Made by a program: the position numbers and the translations under genes. Shown one piece after another: positions 7,583 to 15,133 of a stretch of DNA of 53,554 nucleotides. The stretch is from Flavonifractor sp963557075 (lineage in GTDB: Bacteria > Bacillota > Clostridia > Oscillospirales > Oscillospiraceae). The DNA lies in NCBI GenBank assembly GCA_963557075.1, contig CAUWDA010000012.1, forward strand, positions 1 through 53,554. The letters run 5' to 3'. Below the pieces are notes generated by a model, which ran no database searches, had not been told where the DNA came from, and saw nothing but the letters and a program-made list of their open reading frames with translations. Numbering within the stretch: the stretch's first letter is position 1; each line of letters begins with the position of its first letter.

Positions 7583-7680
7583 GCGCTCATGCCGCAGGCT
7601 CCTGTCCCGCAGCGGGTCCTTTTCCGGCCTTCTTCACAGAAACTTCATCATTTCCGCCCCCCTTTCTCCCTGTTTCCGCA

Positions 7681-7709
7681 TGGACTTTTCCTGCCGTCTA
7701 TGGTAGAAT
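7681..7709 (+). promoter_or_regulatory. Probable promoter of the TagA-to-acyltransferase run
   Basis: TGGACT (7681-7686), 17 bp, TAGAAT (7704-7709) lies about 43 bp before the TTG start of the glycosyltransferase gene. One or two mismatches to consensus in each box. Confidence 0.55.
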
Positions 7710-7751
7710 GGTGTGAAATTATGGACTTGTTCCAATCGGAGGCAATACAAT

Positions 7752-8474
7752 TTGAGGACAGATGTTTTGGGCGTCGGATTTGACGATCTGACGCTGGAGG
7801 AGGCCGCCCAGGCCGGCGCCCGTCTGGTGGAGGCCGAGGGCTTCCACTATGCGGTGACCCCCAATCCGGAGTTCCTTCTGGCCGCCCGGAAAAACCCCGA
7901 TTTCCAGCAGGCTCTGCTGGGGGCGGACCTGGTGCTGGCCGACGGGATCGGCGTGGTCTATTCCGCCAAGATCCTGGGCCGTCCCCTGAAGGGGAAGGTG
8001 CCCGGCATTGATTTTGCTCAGCGGCTGCTGGCCTGGATGGCAGGCCACGGCAAGCGGCTCTTCCTGCTGGGGGCCAAGCCCGGCGTGGCCGAGCTGGCCG
8101 CCGCCAACCTGAAGAGCACCTACCCCGGTCTTATCGTGTGCGGCACCCACGACGGCTACTTTCAGGAGGACGGCCCGGTGGTGGAGTCCATCCGCGCCTC
8201 CGCCGCCGACGTGGTCTTTGTCTGTCTGGGTGCGCCCAAGCAGGAGTTCTGGATGGTGAACAACGGTCCCGCCTCCGGCGCACACCTGATGATCGGCCTG
8301 GGCGGCTCCCTGGATGTGTTCGCCGGCGTGGTGGACCGGGCCCCACAGGCGTTTCAGAAGCTGGGCCTGGAGTGGCTCCACCGGCTCATCAAGGAGCCAA
8401 AGCGCATCGGCCGCATGGCCAAGCTGCCCCTGGTGCTGTGGTATGCGCTGGTGGCCCGGATCAGGAGGCATTGA
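7752..8474 (+). CDS. WecG/TagA/CpsF-family glycosyltransferase
   Basis: This 240-residue enzyme of the GT26 family transfers a sugar (ManNAc in TagA) to an undecaprenyl-linked acceptor for wall polymer synthesis. It shows family motifs: HYAVTPNPEFLLAARKN near the start, LVLADGIGVVYSAKILG, the LFLLGAKPGVAE nucleotide-sugar segment, and FVCLGAPKQEFWM with the C-terminal LEWLHRLIKEPKRI tail that docks on the membrane. I choose TTG at 7752 because CGGAGG is well placed 8 bp before it; the ATG at 7713 has none. It ends 1 bp before the dTMP kinase start. Confidence 0.9.
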   Translation: MRTDVLGVGFDDLTLEEAAQAGARLVEAEGFHYAVTPNPEFLLAARKNPDFQQALLGADLVLADGIGVVYSAKILGRPLKGKVPGIDFAQRLLAWMAGHGKRLFLLGAKPGVAELAAANLKSTYPGLIVCGTHDGYFQEDGPVVESIRASAADVVFVCLGAPKQEFWMVNNGPASGAHLMIGLGGSLDVFAGVVDRAPQAFQKLGLEWLHRLIKEPKRIGRMAKLPLVLWYALVARIRRH

Positions 8475-8475
8475 G

Positions 8476-9147
8476 ATGGCAGGAAAGCTGATCGTGTTCG
8501 AGGGGACCGACGGGTCGGGCAAGTCCACCCAGTTCAAGCTGCTGTGCCAGCGGCTGGAGCAGGAGGGCATCCCCTTCCGCCGCCTGGTGTTCCCCCAGTA
8601 TCAGGAGCCCTCTTCCGCCCTGCTGCGGATGTATCTGGGCGGTGAATTCGGCTCCCATCCCTCCGATGTCAACCCCTATGCCGCCTCCACCTTCTACGCG
8701 GTGGACCGGTACGCCTCCTGGAAGAAGGTGTGGGGCGAGTACTATCAGTCCGGCGGCCTGGTGCTGGCCGACCGGTACACCACCTCCAACGCCGTCCATC
8801 AGGCCTGTAAGCTGCCGGAGGACCAGTGGGAGGATTTCTTCCGCTGGCTGTTCGACTTTGAGTGCTCCAAGCTGGGTCTCCCCCTCCCCGATGAGGTGCT
8901 CTACCTGGATATGCCGACGGACCGTGCGGTGGAGCTGCTGCGCAGCCGGGAGGCCGCCACCCACACCAGGGGGGATATCCACGAGGTGGATACCGGCTAC
9001 CTGGCTCTGTGCCGCCGCACCGCCCTGCGGGCGGCCCAGTGTCTGGGGTGGAAGCGGGTGCCCTGCGTGGACCCGTCGGACCGCCTGCGCTCCATTGAGG
9101 AGATCCATCAGGACATCTGGGCCGCAGTGGCCCAAATCATAACATGA
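8476..9147 (+). CDS. tmk: dTMP kinase-like nucleotide kinase
   Basis: The 223-residue protein has a P-loop GTDGSGKST (residues 10-18) after MAGKLIVFE, the DRYTTSNAVHQ motif of thymidylate kinases and a LID-like segment (SREAATHTRGDIHEVD). It should phosphorylate dTMP to dTDP in the cytoplasm. The sequence is a little divergent from B. subtilis Tmk, so a paralogue acting on another deoxynucleotide is possible. AGGAGG sits inside the end of the upstream gene; the next gene starts 11 bp after its stop. Confidence 0.85.
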   Translation: MAGKLIVFEGTDGSGKSTQFKLLCQRLEQEGIPFRRLVFPQYQEPSSALLRMYLGGEFGSHPSDVNPYAASTFYAVDRYASWKKVWGEYYQSGGLVLADRYTTSNAVHQACKLPEDQWEDFFRWLFDFECSKLGLPLPDEVLYLDMPTDRAVELLRSREAATHTRGDIHEVDTGYLALCRRTALRAAQCLGWKRVPCVDPSDRLRSIEEIHQDIWAAVAQIIT

Positions 9148-9158
9148 GGTGCAGTTTT

Positions 9159-9704
9159 ATGGTAGCCATTTTACTGGGTCATGGTTTTGAAGAGAGCGAA
9201 GCTCTGGTCCCCGCCGACCTGCTCCGCCTGGCCGGGATCGAGACCGTGCTGGTGGGCCTGGACGCCCTCCAGGTCACCGGCGGCCACGGGATCACCGTCA
9301 CGGCGGATACCACCCTGGACCAGCTGGAGCCCGACCAGCTCCGGATGCTGGTGCTGCCCGGCGGGCTGGGCGGGGTGGACGCCATCCAGTCCGATCCCCG
9401 GGCCATGGGGCTCATCCAGCGGTGCAGCGACCGCGGCTGCTGGCTGGCCGCCATCTGCGCCGCCCCCACCATTCTGGCCCGGGCCGGGCTCCTGGACCGC
9501 CGTCAGGCCGTCTGCTACCCCGGCATGGAGGACGAGATGGGCTCCGCCGTGGTGCAGAAGGGGACCCCCGTCGTGGTGGACGGACACATCGTCACCGGCG
9601 AGGCCGCCGGCTCCGCCTTCCCCTTCGGCCTGAAGCTGGTGGAGGTACTGAAGGGGGCCGATGCCGCCGCCCAGGTGAAAGAGAGTGTCCACTATCACGG
9701 CTGA
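9159..9704 (+). CDS. DJ-1/PfpI (ThiJ) family protein
   Basis: The 181-residue protein has a single DJ-1 domain with the reactive Cys100 in the AAICAAPT nucleophile elbow and the supporting Glu14 in GFEESEAL, as in human DJ-1 (Cys106/Glu18). Family members act as glyoxalases, chaperones or deglycases; the substrate here cannot be told. I take the ATG at 9159, preceded by GAGGTG at 8 bp, over the in-frame ATG at 9144, which overlaps the kinase stop and lacks a site. Its 3' end overlaps the next gene by 20 bp. Confidence 0.85.
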   Translation: MVAILLGHGFEESEALVPADLLRLAGIETVLVGLDALQVTGGHGITVTADTTLDQLEPDQLRMLVLPGGLGGVDAIQSDPRAMGLIQRCSDRGCWLAAICAAPTILARAGLLDRRQAVCYPGMEDEMGSAVVQKGTPVVVDGHIVTGEAAGSAFPFGLKLVEVLKGADAAAQVKESVHYHG

Positions 9705-10284
9705 GAAGGCCGCGCTCCGCCGCCGGGCGCTGGCCTGGCTGGATGCCCTTTCCCCCGCAGCCCGGGCAGCCAGTGACGCCGCCCTCTTCCGCCGGTTCCT
9801 CTCCCTGCCCCAGGTGGGCAGCGCCTCCACGGTGTTTCTCTACTGCGGCATGGGCAGTGAACCGGACACCATTCGCCTGCTGGCCCCTCTGGCCGCCGCC
9901 GGGAAGTCGGTCTGTCTGCCCCGGTGTCTGTCGGGCTGCCGGATGGAGGCCCGGCAGGTCCTGCCGGACAGCGCCCTGATCCGCCATCCCTATGGTATGC
10001 TGGAGCCGGGAGAGGCTTGTCCCCCGGTCCCGCCGGAGGAGATCGACCTTGCCCTGGTACCCGGCCTGGTCTTTGACCGGTCCGGCGGGCGGCTGGGCCG
10101 TGGCGGAGGCTTTTATGACCGCTGGCTGTCCGGCTTCTCCGGCGTCACCGCCGCCCTCTGCCGGGACAGTCTGCTGGTGGACGCCGTGCCCCGTCTCCCC
10201 CACGACCTGGGGGTAGATCTGGTGCTCACCGAGACCGGCCTGTACGGCCCGTCCCTTTCTGTTCCTGAAACAGGCGGGGCCTGA
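9685..10284 (+). CDS. 5-formyltetrahydrofolate cyclo-ligase
   Basis: The 199-residue enzyme converts 5-formyl-THF to 5,10-methenyl-THF with ATP. It carries the N-terminal KAALRRRALAWLDAL helix, the LVPGLVFDRSGGRLGRGGGF segment and the GRGGGFYDR motif that binds ATP phosphate. The start is GTG with AGGTGA six bases upstream, inside the DJ-1 gene, so translation is coupled. Neighbouring dTMP kinase gives a loose link to folate and thymidylate metabolism. Confidence 0.9.
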   Translation: MSTITAEKAALRRRALAWLDALSPAARAASDAALFRRFLSLPQVGSASTVFLYCGMGSEPDTIRLLAPLAAAGKSVCLPRCLSGCRMEARQVLPDSALIRHPYGMLEPGEACPPVPPEEIDLALVPGLVFDRSGGRLGRGGGFYDRWLSGFSGVTAALCRDSLLVDAVPRLPHDLGVDLVLTETGLYGPSLSVPETGGA

Positions 10285-10293
10285 GGCCCCGCC
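10273..10293. terminator. GC-rich hairpin straddling the stop codon of the cyclo-ligase gene
   Basis: GGCGGGGCC (10273-10281) and GGCCCCGCC (10285-10293) form a perfect 9-bp stem whose 3-nt loop is the TGA stop codon itself. There is no T run, so it may be a transcript-end stabiliser or a weak bidirectional terminator for the convergent small gene. Confidence 0.5.
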
Positions 10294-10309
10294 CGCAGCT
10301 ACGTACGGC

Positions 10310-10483
10310 TCAGCAGCAGCCGTCGTTGCAGCCGCAGCTGCCGCCGCAGCCACAGCTGTTTCCGCAGTTGTTCCCGCAGCTGTTGCCGCAGCTATTCCCG
10401 CCGCAGCAGCAGCACAGCAGGATGATGATCAGGATGATCCACAGGCAGCCGTTGCCGCCAAACCCATTATTGCCGAAACCCAT
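10310..10483 (-). CDS. Small Gly/Cys-rich membrane peptide
   Basis: This 57-residue peptide has a Gly/Asn-rich N-terminus (MGFGNNGFGGNG), one hydrophobic helix (LWIILIIILLCCCC) and a tail of repeated CGN/CGG units with about 16 cysteines in total. AGGTGA lies 5 bp before the ATG at 10483. The layout recalls the YjcZ-like small sporulation peptides (Gly-rich head, one helix), but the Cys-rich tail is different. Metal binding or a cross-linked coat or envelope component are guesses. It stands alone, opposite to its neighbours. Confidence 0.7.
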   Translation of the reverse strand: MGFGNNGFGGNGCLWIILIIILLCCCCGGNSCGNSCGNNCGNSCGCGGSCGCNDGCC

Positions 10484-10577
10484 TCGTCTCACCTCACTTG
10501 TTTGAGCTGACCCATTCTATGCGCCGGCGGGCCCATTGGTTCCGGCCCGCCACTGTTTTTAATGAGGAGTTGAACCT

Positions 10578-11777
10578 ATGTCACAGGAAGAATACCGCAG
10601 CGGAGGGACCAGAGATCCCCATTCCCGCAGCAGCCACGGTGGGAAGCACCTGGCTTCCTCCGGCCGTTCCGGTGGCCGTGAGGAGGAGCGCGCCCCGGCC
10701 CGCCGCCGGAAAAAGCGCAAGGGCCTGGGCCCCTGGGGCCTGCCCATCTATGTGATCTGTGTGCTGAGCGTCTCCATCCTGCTGGCCTGCGTGGGCTGGA
10801 TGTGGGCCGGCGACGTTCTGGCCCTGAACAAGCCCGCCCTCACCGCCGTCGTCGAGGTAGCGGAGGGAGATACGGTGGACCAGGTGGCCAGTAAGCTGAA
10901 GGAGAAGGGCCTGATCGACTATAAGGGCGTGTTCAAGTTCTTCTGCACCTTCACCCACGTCTCCGGCAGAGCCGGCGACGACGGCGCCAAGATCACCCCC
11001 GGCACCTACGAGCTGAACACCGATATGGACTACCGCGCCCTCATCTCCAGCATGGGCTCCAGCTCGGCCAACCGGCTCACCACCACGGTGACCATCCCCG
11101 AGGGCACCACCCAGGCCCAGATCTTTGAGATGCTGGAGAAGGCCGGTGTCTCCACCGTGAAGGACCTGACCGAGACCGCCGCCAACTACGATTTCAAGTT
11201 CTCCTTCCTCAAGGGGGTGCTGCCCCTGGGGGACGCCAAGCGGCTGGAGGGCTATCTCTTCCCCGACACCTATGAGTTCTATATGGGTGAGGACCCGGTA
11301 AGCGTGCTCAACAAGATGATCCTCCGCTTTGACCAGATCTTTACCGAAGAGATGCGCCAGACCATGGCCGCCCAGGGCAAGACCATCAATGACGCCGTTA
11401 TCATCGCCTCCATGATCGAAAAGGAGACCGACGGCGGCGACCAGGGGAAGATCTCCTCGGTCATCTACAACCGTCTGGACAAGCCCACCAGCGAGACGGC
11501 GGGCTATCTGAACATCGACGCCACCATTCTGTACGCCACCGGCGGCACCACCGTGGACCTCAACGCCGATACCCCCTATAACACCCGCACCCATAAGGGC
11601 CTGCCCCCCACCGCCATCTGCTGTCCCGGCGCGGACGCCCTCAAAGCGGCAGTGAGCCCCGAATCCACCAACTATTACTTCTATGCCCTGGGTGATGACG
11701 GCGTCCACCACTTCTTCACCAACTACAACCAGCATCAGAATTTTATCGCCTCTCAGGAGCTGTACAAGCATGACTAA
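10578..11777 (+). CDS. mltG: Endolytic transglycosylase MltG
   Basis: The 399-residue protein has a long basic, disordered cytoplasmic N-terminus (1-50), one membrane helix (about 54-77), a LysM-like subdomain (VAEGDTVDQVASKLKEKGLI) and the YceG catalytic domain with RLEGYLFPDTYEF and the catalytic Glu281 in IASMIEKET. MltG cuts nascent glycan strands at the outer membrane face and sets strand length. AGGAG is 8 bp before ATG. Its gene overlaps the U32 gene by 8 bp, the same neighbourhood as yrrL-yrrN-yrrO in B. subtilis. Confidence 0.95.
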   Translation: MSQEEYRSGGTRDPHSRSSHGGKHLASSGRSGGREEERAPARRRKKRKGLGPWGLPIYVICVLSVSILLACVGWMWAGDVLALNKPALTAVVEVAEGDTVDQVASKLKEKGLIDYKGVFKFFCTFTHVSGRAGDDGAKITPGTYELNTDMDYRALISSMGSSSANRLTTTVTIPEGTTQAQIFEMLEKAGVSTVKDLTETAANYDFKFSFLKGVLPLGDAKRLEGYLFPDTYEFYMGEDPVSVLNKMILRFDQIFTEEMRQTMAAQGKTINDAVIIASMIEKETDGGDQGKISSVIYNRLDKPTSETAGYLNIDATILYATGGTTVDLNADTPYNTRTHKGLPPTAICCPGADALKAAVSPESTNYYFYALGDDGVHHFFTNYNQHQNFIASQELYKHD

Positions 11778-12984
11778 ACCCATCGAACTGCTCTCCCCCG
11801 CCGGGGATATGGAGCGCCTGAAGATGTCCCTGGCCTATGGGGCCGACGCGGTCTATCTGGCGGGCAATACCTTCGGTATGCGCTCCTTCGCGGGCAATTT
11901 CACCCCCGAGGAGCTCAAGACCGCCGTGGACCTCTGCCACAGCCGTGGCGTGCGGGTCCATGTCACCTGCAACACCATGCCCCGAAACGACGAGGTGGCC
12001 CGCCTGCCCGAGTGGCTGTCCTATCTGGACCAGATCGGCGTGGACGCGGTCATCCTGGCCGACGTGGGCACGCTGGCCCTGGCCATCACTCATGCTCCCC
12101 ACGTGGAGCGGCACATCTCCACCCAGGCCAGTATCGTCAGCTACCAGTCCGCCCGGGCCTGGTACGACCTGGGCGCCGATCGGGTCATCCTGGCCCGGGA
12201 GCTCTCCCTGGACGAGATCCGGGAGATCCGGGCCAAGACCCCCGCCGAGCTGGAGCTCGAGGCCTTTGCCCACGGCTCCATGTGCGTCAGCTACTCCGGC
12301 CGGTGCCTGCTGAGCAACTATATGACGGGCCGGGACGCCAACCGGGGCGCCTGCGCCCAGCCCTGCCGCTATAAGTACGCTCTGGTGGAAGAGAAGCGCC
12401 CCGGCGAGTACTTCCCCATCGGCGAGGACGAGGGCGGGGCCTTCATCATGAATTCCCGGGACATGTGCATGATCGACCACGTCCCGGAGCTGTTGGAAGC
12501 CGGGCTCTCCTCCCTCAAGATCGAGGGCCGGGCTAAGAGCGCCTATTACGCCGCCATCGTCACCGCGGCCTACCGCCACGCCATCGACGCGGCGGCGGCC
12601 GGGCAGCCGCTGGACCCGGTGTGGCGGGCGGAGGTGGACAAGGTGAGCCACCGGCACTACTCCACCGGCTTTTACTTCGGCCAGCCCGGCCAGTACACCG
12701 CCGATGCCCGGTATATCCGGGACTGGCAGGTGGTGGCGGTGGTCACCTCCTGTGACGCCGCCGGCAACGCCACGCTCTCCCTGCGCAACAAGTTTTCTCA
12801 GGGTGACGAGCTGGAGCTGGTGGGACCCGATGTGGCCGCCATCCCCTTTACGGCGGGCGAGATGACCGACGCCGACGGCTTCCCCCTCACCCAGCCCCGG
12901 ACGCCTCAGATGGTCTTCCACATGAAGCTGCCCAGAGCCATGCCCCCGCTCTCTCTGCTGCGCAGAAAGGCCGTGGGCCTGTGA
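11770..12984 (+). CDS. Peptidase U32 family protein (TrhP-like tRNA hydroxylation enzyme)
   Basis: The 404-residue protein starts with the family motif PIELLSPAGDMERLKMSLAY and has a cysteine set in FAHGSMCVSYSGRCLLSNYM and GACAQPCRYKY, which in this family holds an iron-sulfur cluster. Homologues once called U32 proteases are now linked to prephenate-dependent tRNA uridine hydroxylation (TrhP) or rRNA hydroxylation (RlhA). Which applies here is not visible. The start overlaps mltG; GGAG lies 11 bp upstream. The stop overlaps the next GTG start. Confidence 0.88.
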   Translation: MTKPIELLSPAGDMERLKMSLAYGADAVYLAGNTFGMRSFAGNFTPEELKTAVDLCHSRGVRVHVTCNTMPRNDEVARLPEWLSYLDQIGVDAVILADVGTLALAITHAPHVERHISTQASIVSYQSARAWYDLGADRVILARELSLDEIREIRAKTPAELELEAFAHGSMCVSYSGRCLLSNYMTGRDANRGACAQPCRYKYALVEEKRPGEYFPIGEDEGGAFIMNSRDMCMIDHVPELLEAGLSSLKIEGRAKSAYYAAIVTAAYRHAIDAAAAGQPLDPVWRAEVDKVSHRHYSTGFYFGQPGQYTADARYIRDWQVVAVVTSCDAAGNATLSLRNKFSQGDELELVGPDVAAIPFTAGEMTDADGFPLTQPRTPQMVFHMKLPRAMPPLSLLRRKAVGL

Positions 12985-14102
12985 ACCTTTCATCCAATCG
13001 CAGGTGGGACTACGATCTGATGCGGGTCATTTCCATGCTCGGGGTCGTCTATCTCCACTCTGCCGCCGGTGCGCTGCGGCAGCTGGGAACTCCCCTATGG
13101 CACTTCTCCAATGTGATCTCGTCCCTGGCCACTGTGGCCGTCCCCCTGTTTTTCATGCTCTCCGGCGCGCTTCTGCTTGACCAGGAGCAGACTGCCGACC
13201 TGACAGTGCTCTTCCGCAAACGCCTGCCCAAGGTGCTTCTTCCTTTGGCAGCCTGGTCCGCAGTCATCATCTGTCTCAAGGCTTTTTCCGGCGGTCCCCA
13301 GGCGGCGTTGGGCAGCCTGCTCCCCCTGCTGAACACCCCGGTCATGGTGCCCTACTGGTTCCTCTACGCCCTGGTGCCCATGTACCTGCTCTCTCCGCTG
13401 CTGAAAAAGATGGCTGACGGCCTCAGTGATACCCACTGGAACTACCTGATCGGGCTCTGGCTGGTGTGTACCATCGGCTGGTCCACAGTCACCTCCCTGC
13501 TGCCCGACGGAGGTCTGAAGACCGCCCTCACCCAGCACTGGACCCTCAACCTGAACTTTATCGGCGGCTATCTGGGCTATTTCCTGCTGGGCGCCAGACT
13601 GGCCCGCCTAAAACAGATGCCCCCGCGCTCCTGGCTGTGGGGCGGCTCCGCCGTTCTCTTCCTCGTCATCGCCGGCGGCACCGCCTGGCTCAGCACCGCG
13701 ACCGGCACCTATGATGAGCGGTTCAAGAGCTATCTGCACCTCTTTGCCGCTCTGCTGGCCGCCCTGCTGTTCCTGCTGGTCCGTTCCTACGGCCAGACCC
13801 GCCGGAGCGGCCCGGTGCTCACCGGCCTGTCCGCGCTCTCTTTCGGCGTCTATCTGATCCATCCCCCGGCCATCCGGTTCTGGGAAAAGGTCTGGACCCA
13901 CTTTATGGGCTCTGTGACCACCATTCCCCTCCAGCTGGGTTTTTACCTGGCCATTCTGATCAGCTGCCTGCTGGGTGCGTTTGTGCTCTCCTCCATCAAG
14001 CCCCTGTGCTGGCTCTTTACCGGTCAGAAGTTCTCCGCCGCCTGCCGGGACTGCAATCTCTTTGCTCTGCTTCCGCATCATCGCAACAAAACTCCAGGCT
14101 GA
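12981..14102 (+). CDS. Acyltransferase 3 family membrane protein
   Basis: The 373-residue protein has about ten membrane helices and the family pattern: an N-terminal RRWDYDLMRVISMLGVVYLH with the likely catalytic His in helix 1, then TVAVPLFFMLSGALLL. Such enzymes O-acetylate or O-succinylate wall or surface glycans. GTG start at 12981 overlaps the U32 stop (GTGA), so translation is coupled. It closes the run that begins at 7752 and is followed by a strong terminator that contains its stop codon. Confidence 0.88.
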   Translation: MNLSSNRRWDYDLMRVISMLGVVYLHSAAGALRQLGTPLWHFSNVISSLATVAVPLFFMLSGALLLDQEQTADLTVLFRKRLPKVLLPLAAWSAVIICLKAFSGGPQAALGSLLPLLNTPVMVPYWFLYALVPMYLLSPLLKKMADGLSDTHWNYLIGLWLVCTIGWSTVTSLLPDGGLKTALTQHWTLNLNFIGGYLGYFLLGARLARLKQMPPRSWLWGGSAVLFLVIAGGTAWLSTATGTYDERFKSYLHLFAALLAALLFLLVRSYGQTRRSGPVLTGLSALSFGVYLIHPPAIRFWEKVWTHFMGSVTTIPLQLGFYLAILISCLLGAFVLSSIKPLCWLFTGQKFSAACRDCNLFALLPHHRNKTPG

Positions 14103-14121
14103 AAACAGCCTGGAGTTTTTT
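14088..14121 (+). terminator. Strong intrinsic terminator
   Basis: AAAACTCCAGGCT (14088-14100) pairs perfectly with AGCCTGGAGTTTT (14107-14119) around a 6-nt loop, and six T residues end at 14121. The A run upstream makes it active in both directions. Confidence 0.9.
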
Positions 14122-14281
14122 GTGACCTTCGGGACAGTCCTGTCGTTATATGGATGAAAGAGGGTGTTCCTATGAGAGTCCCGCCCCCGGAAAGGGGCAT
14201 CTTTCCCTGCCGGATCGAAAAGTTGCGGCGACCCCTCTTTATTTTTCCAGACAGTTTTTATTGTATTTCAATAAAAATATA

Positions 14282-14310
14282 TTGACTTGCACGCATTCCC
14301 ATGATAGAAT
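14282..14310 (+). promoter_or_regulatory. Sigma-A promoter of the membrane-protein gene before alaS
   Basis: TTGACT (14282-14287), 17 bp, TAGAAT (14305-14310), one mismatch in each box, 23 bp before the ATG at 14334. The AT-rich stretch just upstream (14240-14281) could act as an UP element. Confidence 0.75.
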
Positions 14311-14333
14311 GCCCCCAAAAGGAGGTCTCTGTC

Positions 14334-14876
14334 ATGGCTGTGGAACACGTGCCCTCCCCCGCCGCCCGGTTCGGCGGCTTTGCCGCGGGGCACTTTGTGG
14401 TCACCGCTCTCTGCGCCCCCCTGCTGTTCCTGACGCCCGGACTGCTGGGGTCGGTCTCCACGCCCCTGCGAGCACTGCTGTTGATGGCGGTTTGCTATCT
14501 CCCCGCCGGGTGGATCGTGGCTTCCCTCCGGGGCTGGGGGCGTCCCTCCCCCAGGGAGGGGCTGAAGGCTGTGCTCTATCCCGCCCTGTTCGCCTGGGGC
14601 TGGGCCTTTGGCGGCTGGCTGCTGTTCTGCTGCTCCTCCCTGCTCAGCAGTATTGGCTTTCTGATGCTGATGAGCACCTATTTCCTGGCCGCCCCCTCCT
14701 TTGTCCTGATGCTGACCGCGCTGGAGCAGATCGCAGACATCACCGCCTGGAACGCCTTCGGCCTCATCTGGTATCTGTGTATATTCCTGGCGGGGCTTCT
14801 TCCGCCGCTGCTCTTCTTCGCAGGGTCCCTGCTCCCTAAGAAACGGTTGACAAAGGCGGAAAATGTGATAAAATAA
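14334..14876 (+). CDS. Polytopic membrane protein of unknown function
   Basis: This 180-residue protein has about five hydrophobic helices (near residues 17-40, 45-65, 85-108, 112-130 and 145-165) and a basic C-terminal tail. No conserved catalytic motif is visible and I do not recognise the family. The ATG at 14334 is chosen for AGGAGG 10 bp upstream; the ATG at 14301 sits inside the -10 region. Its last codons contain the promoter of the alaS leader. Confidence 0.75.
   Translation: MAVEHVPSPAARFGGFAAGHFVVTALCAPLLFLTPGLLGSVSTPLRALLLMAVCYLPAGWIVASLRGWGRPSPREGLKAVLYPALFAWGWAFGGWLLFCCSSLLSSIGFLMLMSTYFLAAPSFVLMLTALEQIADITAWNAFGLIWYLCIFLAGLLPPLLFFAGSLLPKKRLTKAENVIK
14847..14874 (+). promoter_or_regulatory. 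Promoter of the alaS T-box leader
   Basis: TTGACA (14847-14852), 16 bp, TAAAAT (14869-14874), within the last codons of the preceding gene. Transcription would start near 14881. Confidence 0.75.
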
Positions 14877-14880
14877 GGCA

Positions 14881-15114
14881 GTTAAAGTGCAATGACGAAG
14901 CCAAGCAGGCCACGCCGCGACCAGCGAGAGGGGAGAGTGCAAGCCCTCCGCGACACGGACCTGCGCGCCACTTCATCAGCCGCCCGGGAGGACCGGGACG
15001 CCTCATCCCCGTTATCGGATGCAATGAGATGCGCCTTTGGGCGCAGATCAGGGTGGTACCGTGGAGTTAACATTGCTTCGCCCCTGACACTGTCAGGAGC
15101 GAAGCTTATTTTTT
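14881..15114 (+). promoter_or_regulatory. T-box leader controlling alaS
   Basis: The conserved T-box AGGGTGGTACCGTG lies at 15050-15063. It is followed by an intrinsic terminator (15075-15105: GCTTCG and CTGACA paired with TGTCAG and CGAAGC) and a T run to 15114. The upstream 170 nt are GC-rich and can form a long stem I. Uncharged tRNA-Ala should bind the T-box bulge and the specifier loop and favour the antiterminator, so alaS is expressed when charged alanine tRNA is short. I could not fix the specifier codon by eye. Confidence 0.92.
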
Positions 15115-15133
15115 GCAAAAGAGGAGAATCAAT

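Noticed and set aside
14172..14285. Possible 37-residue peptide (MRVPPPERGIFPC...) before the membrane-protein gene
   Set aside because: It has only a weak G-rich site and runs into the promoter at 14282; no evidence of conservation available.
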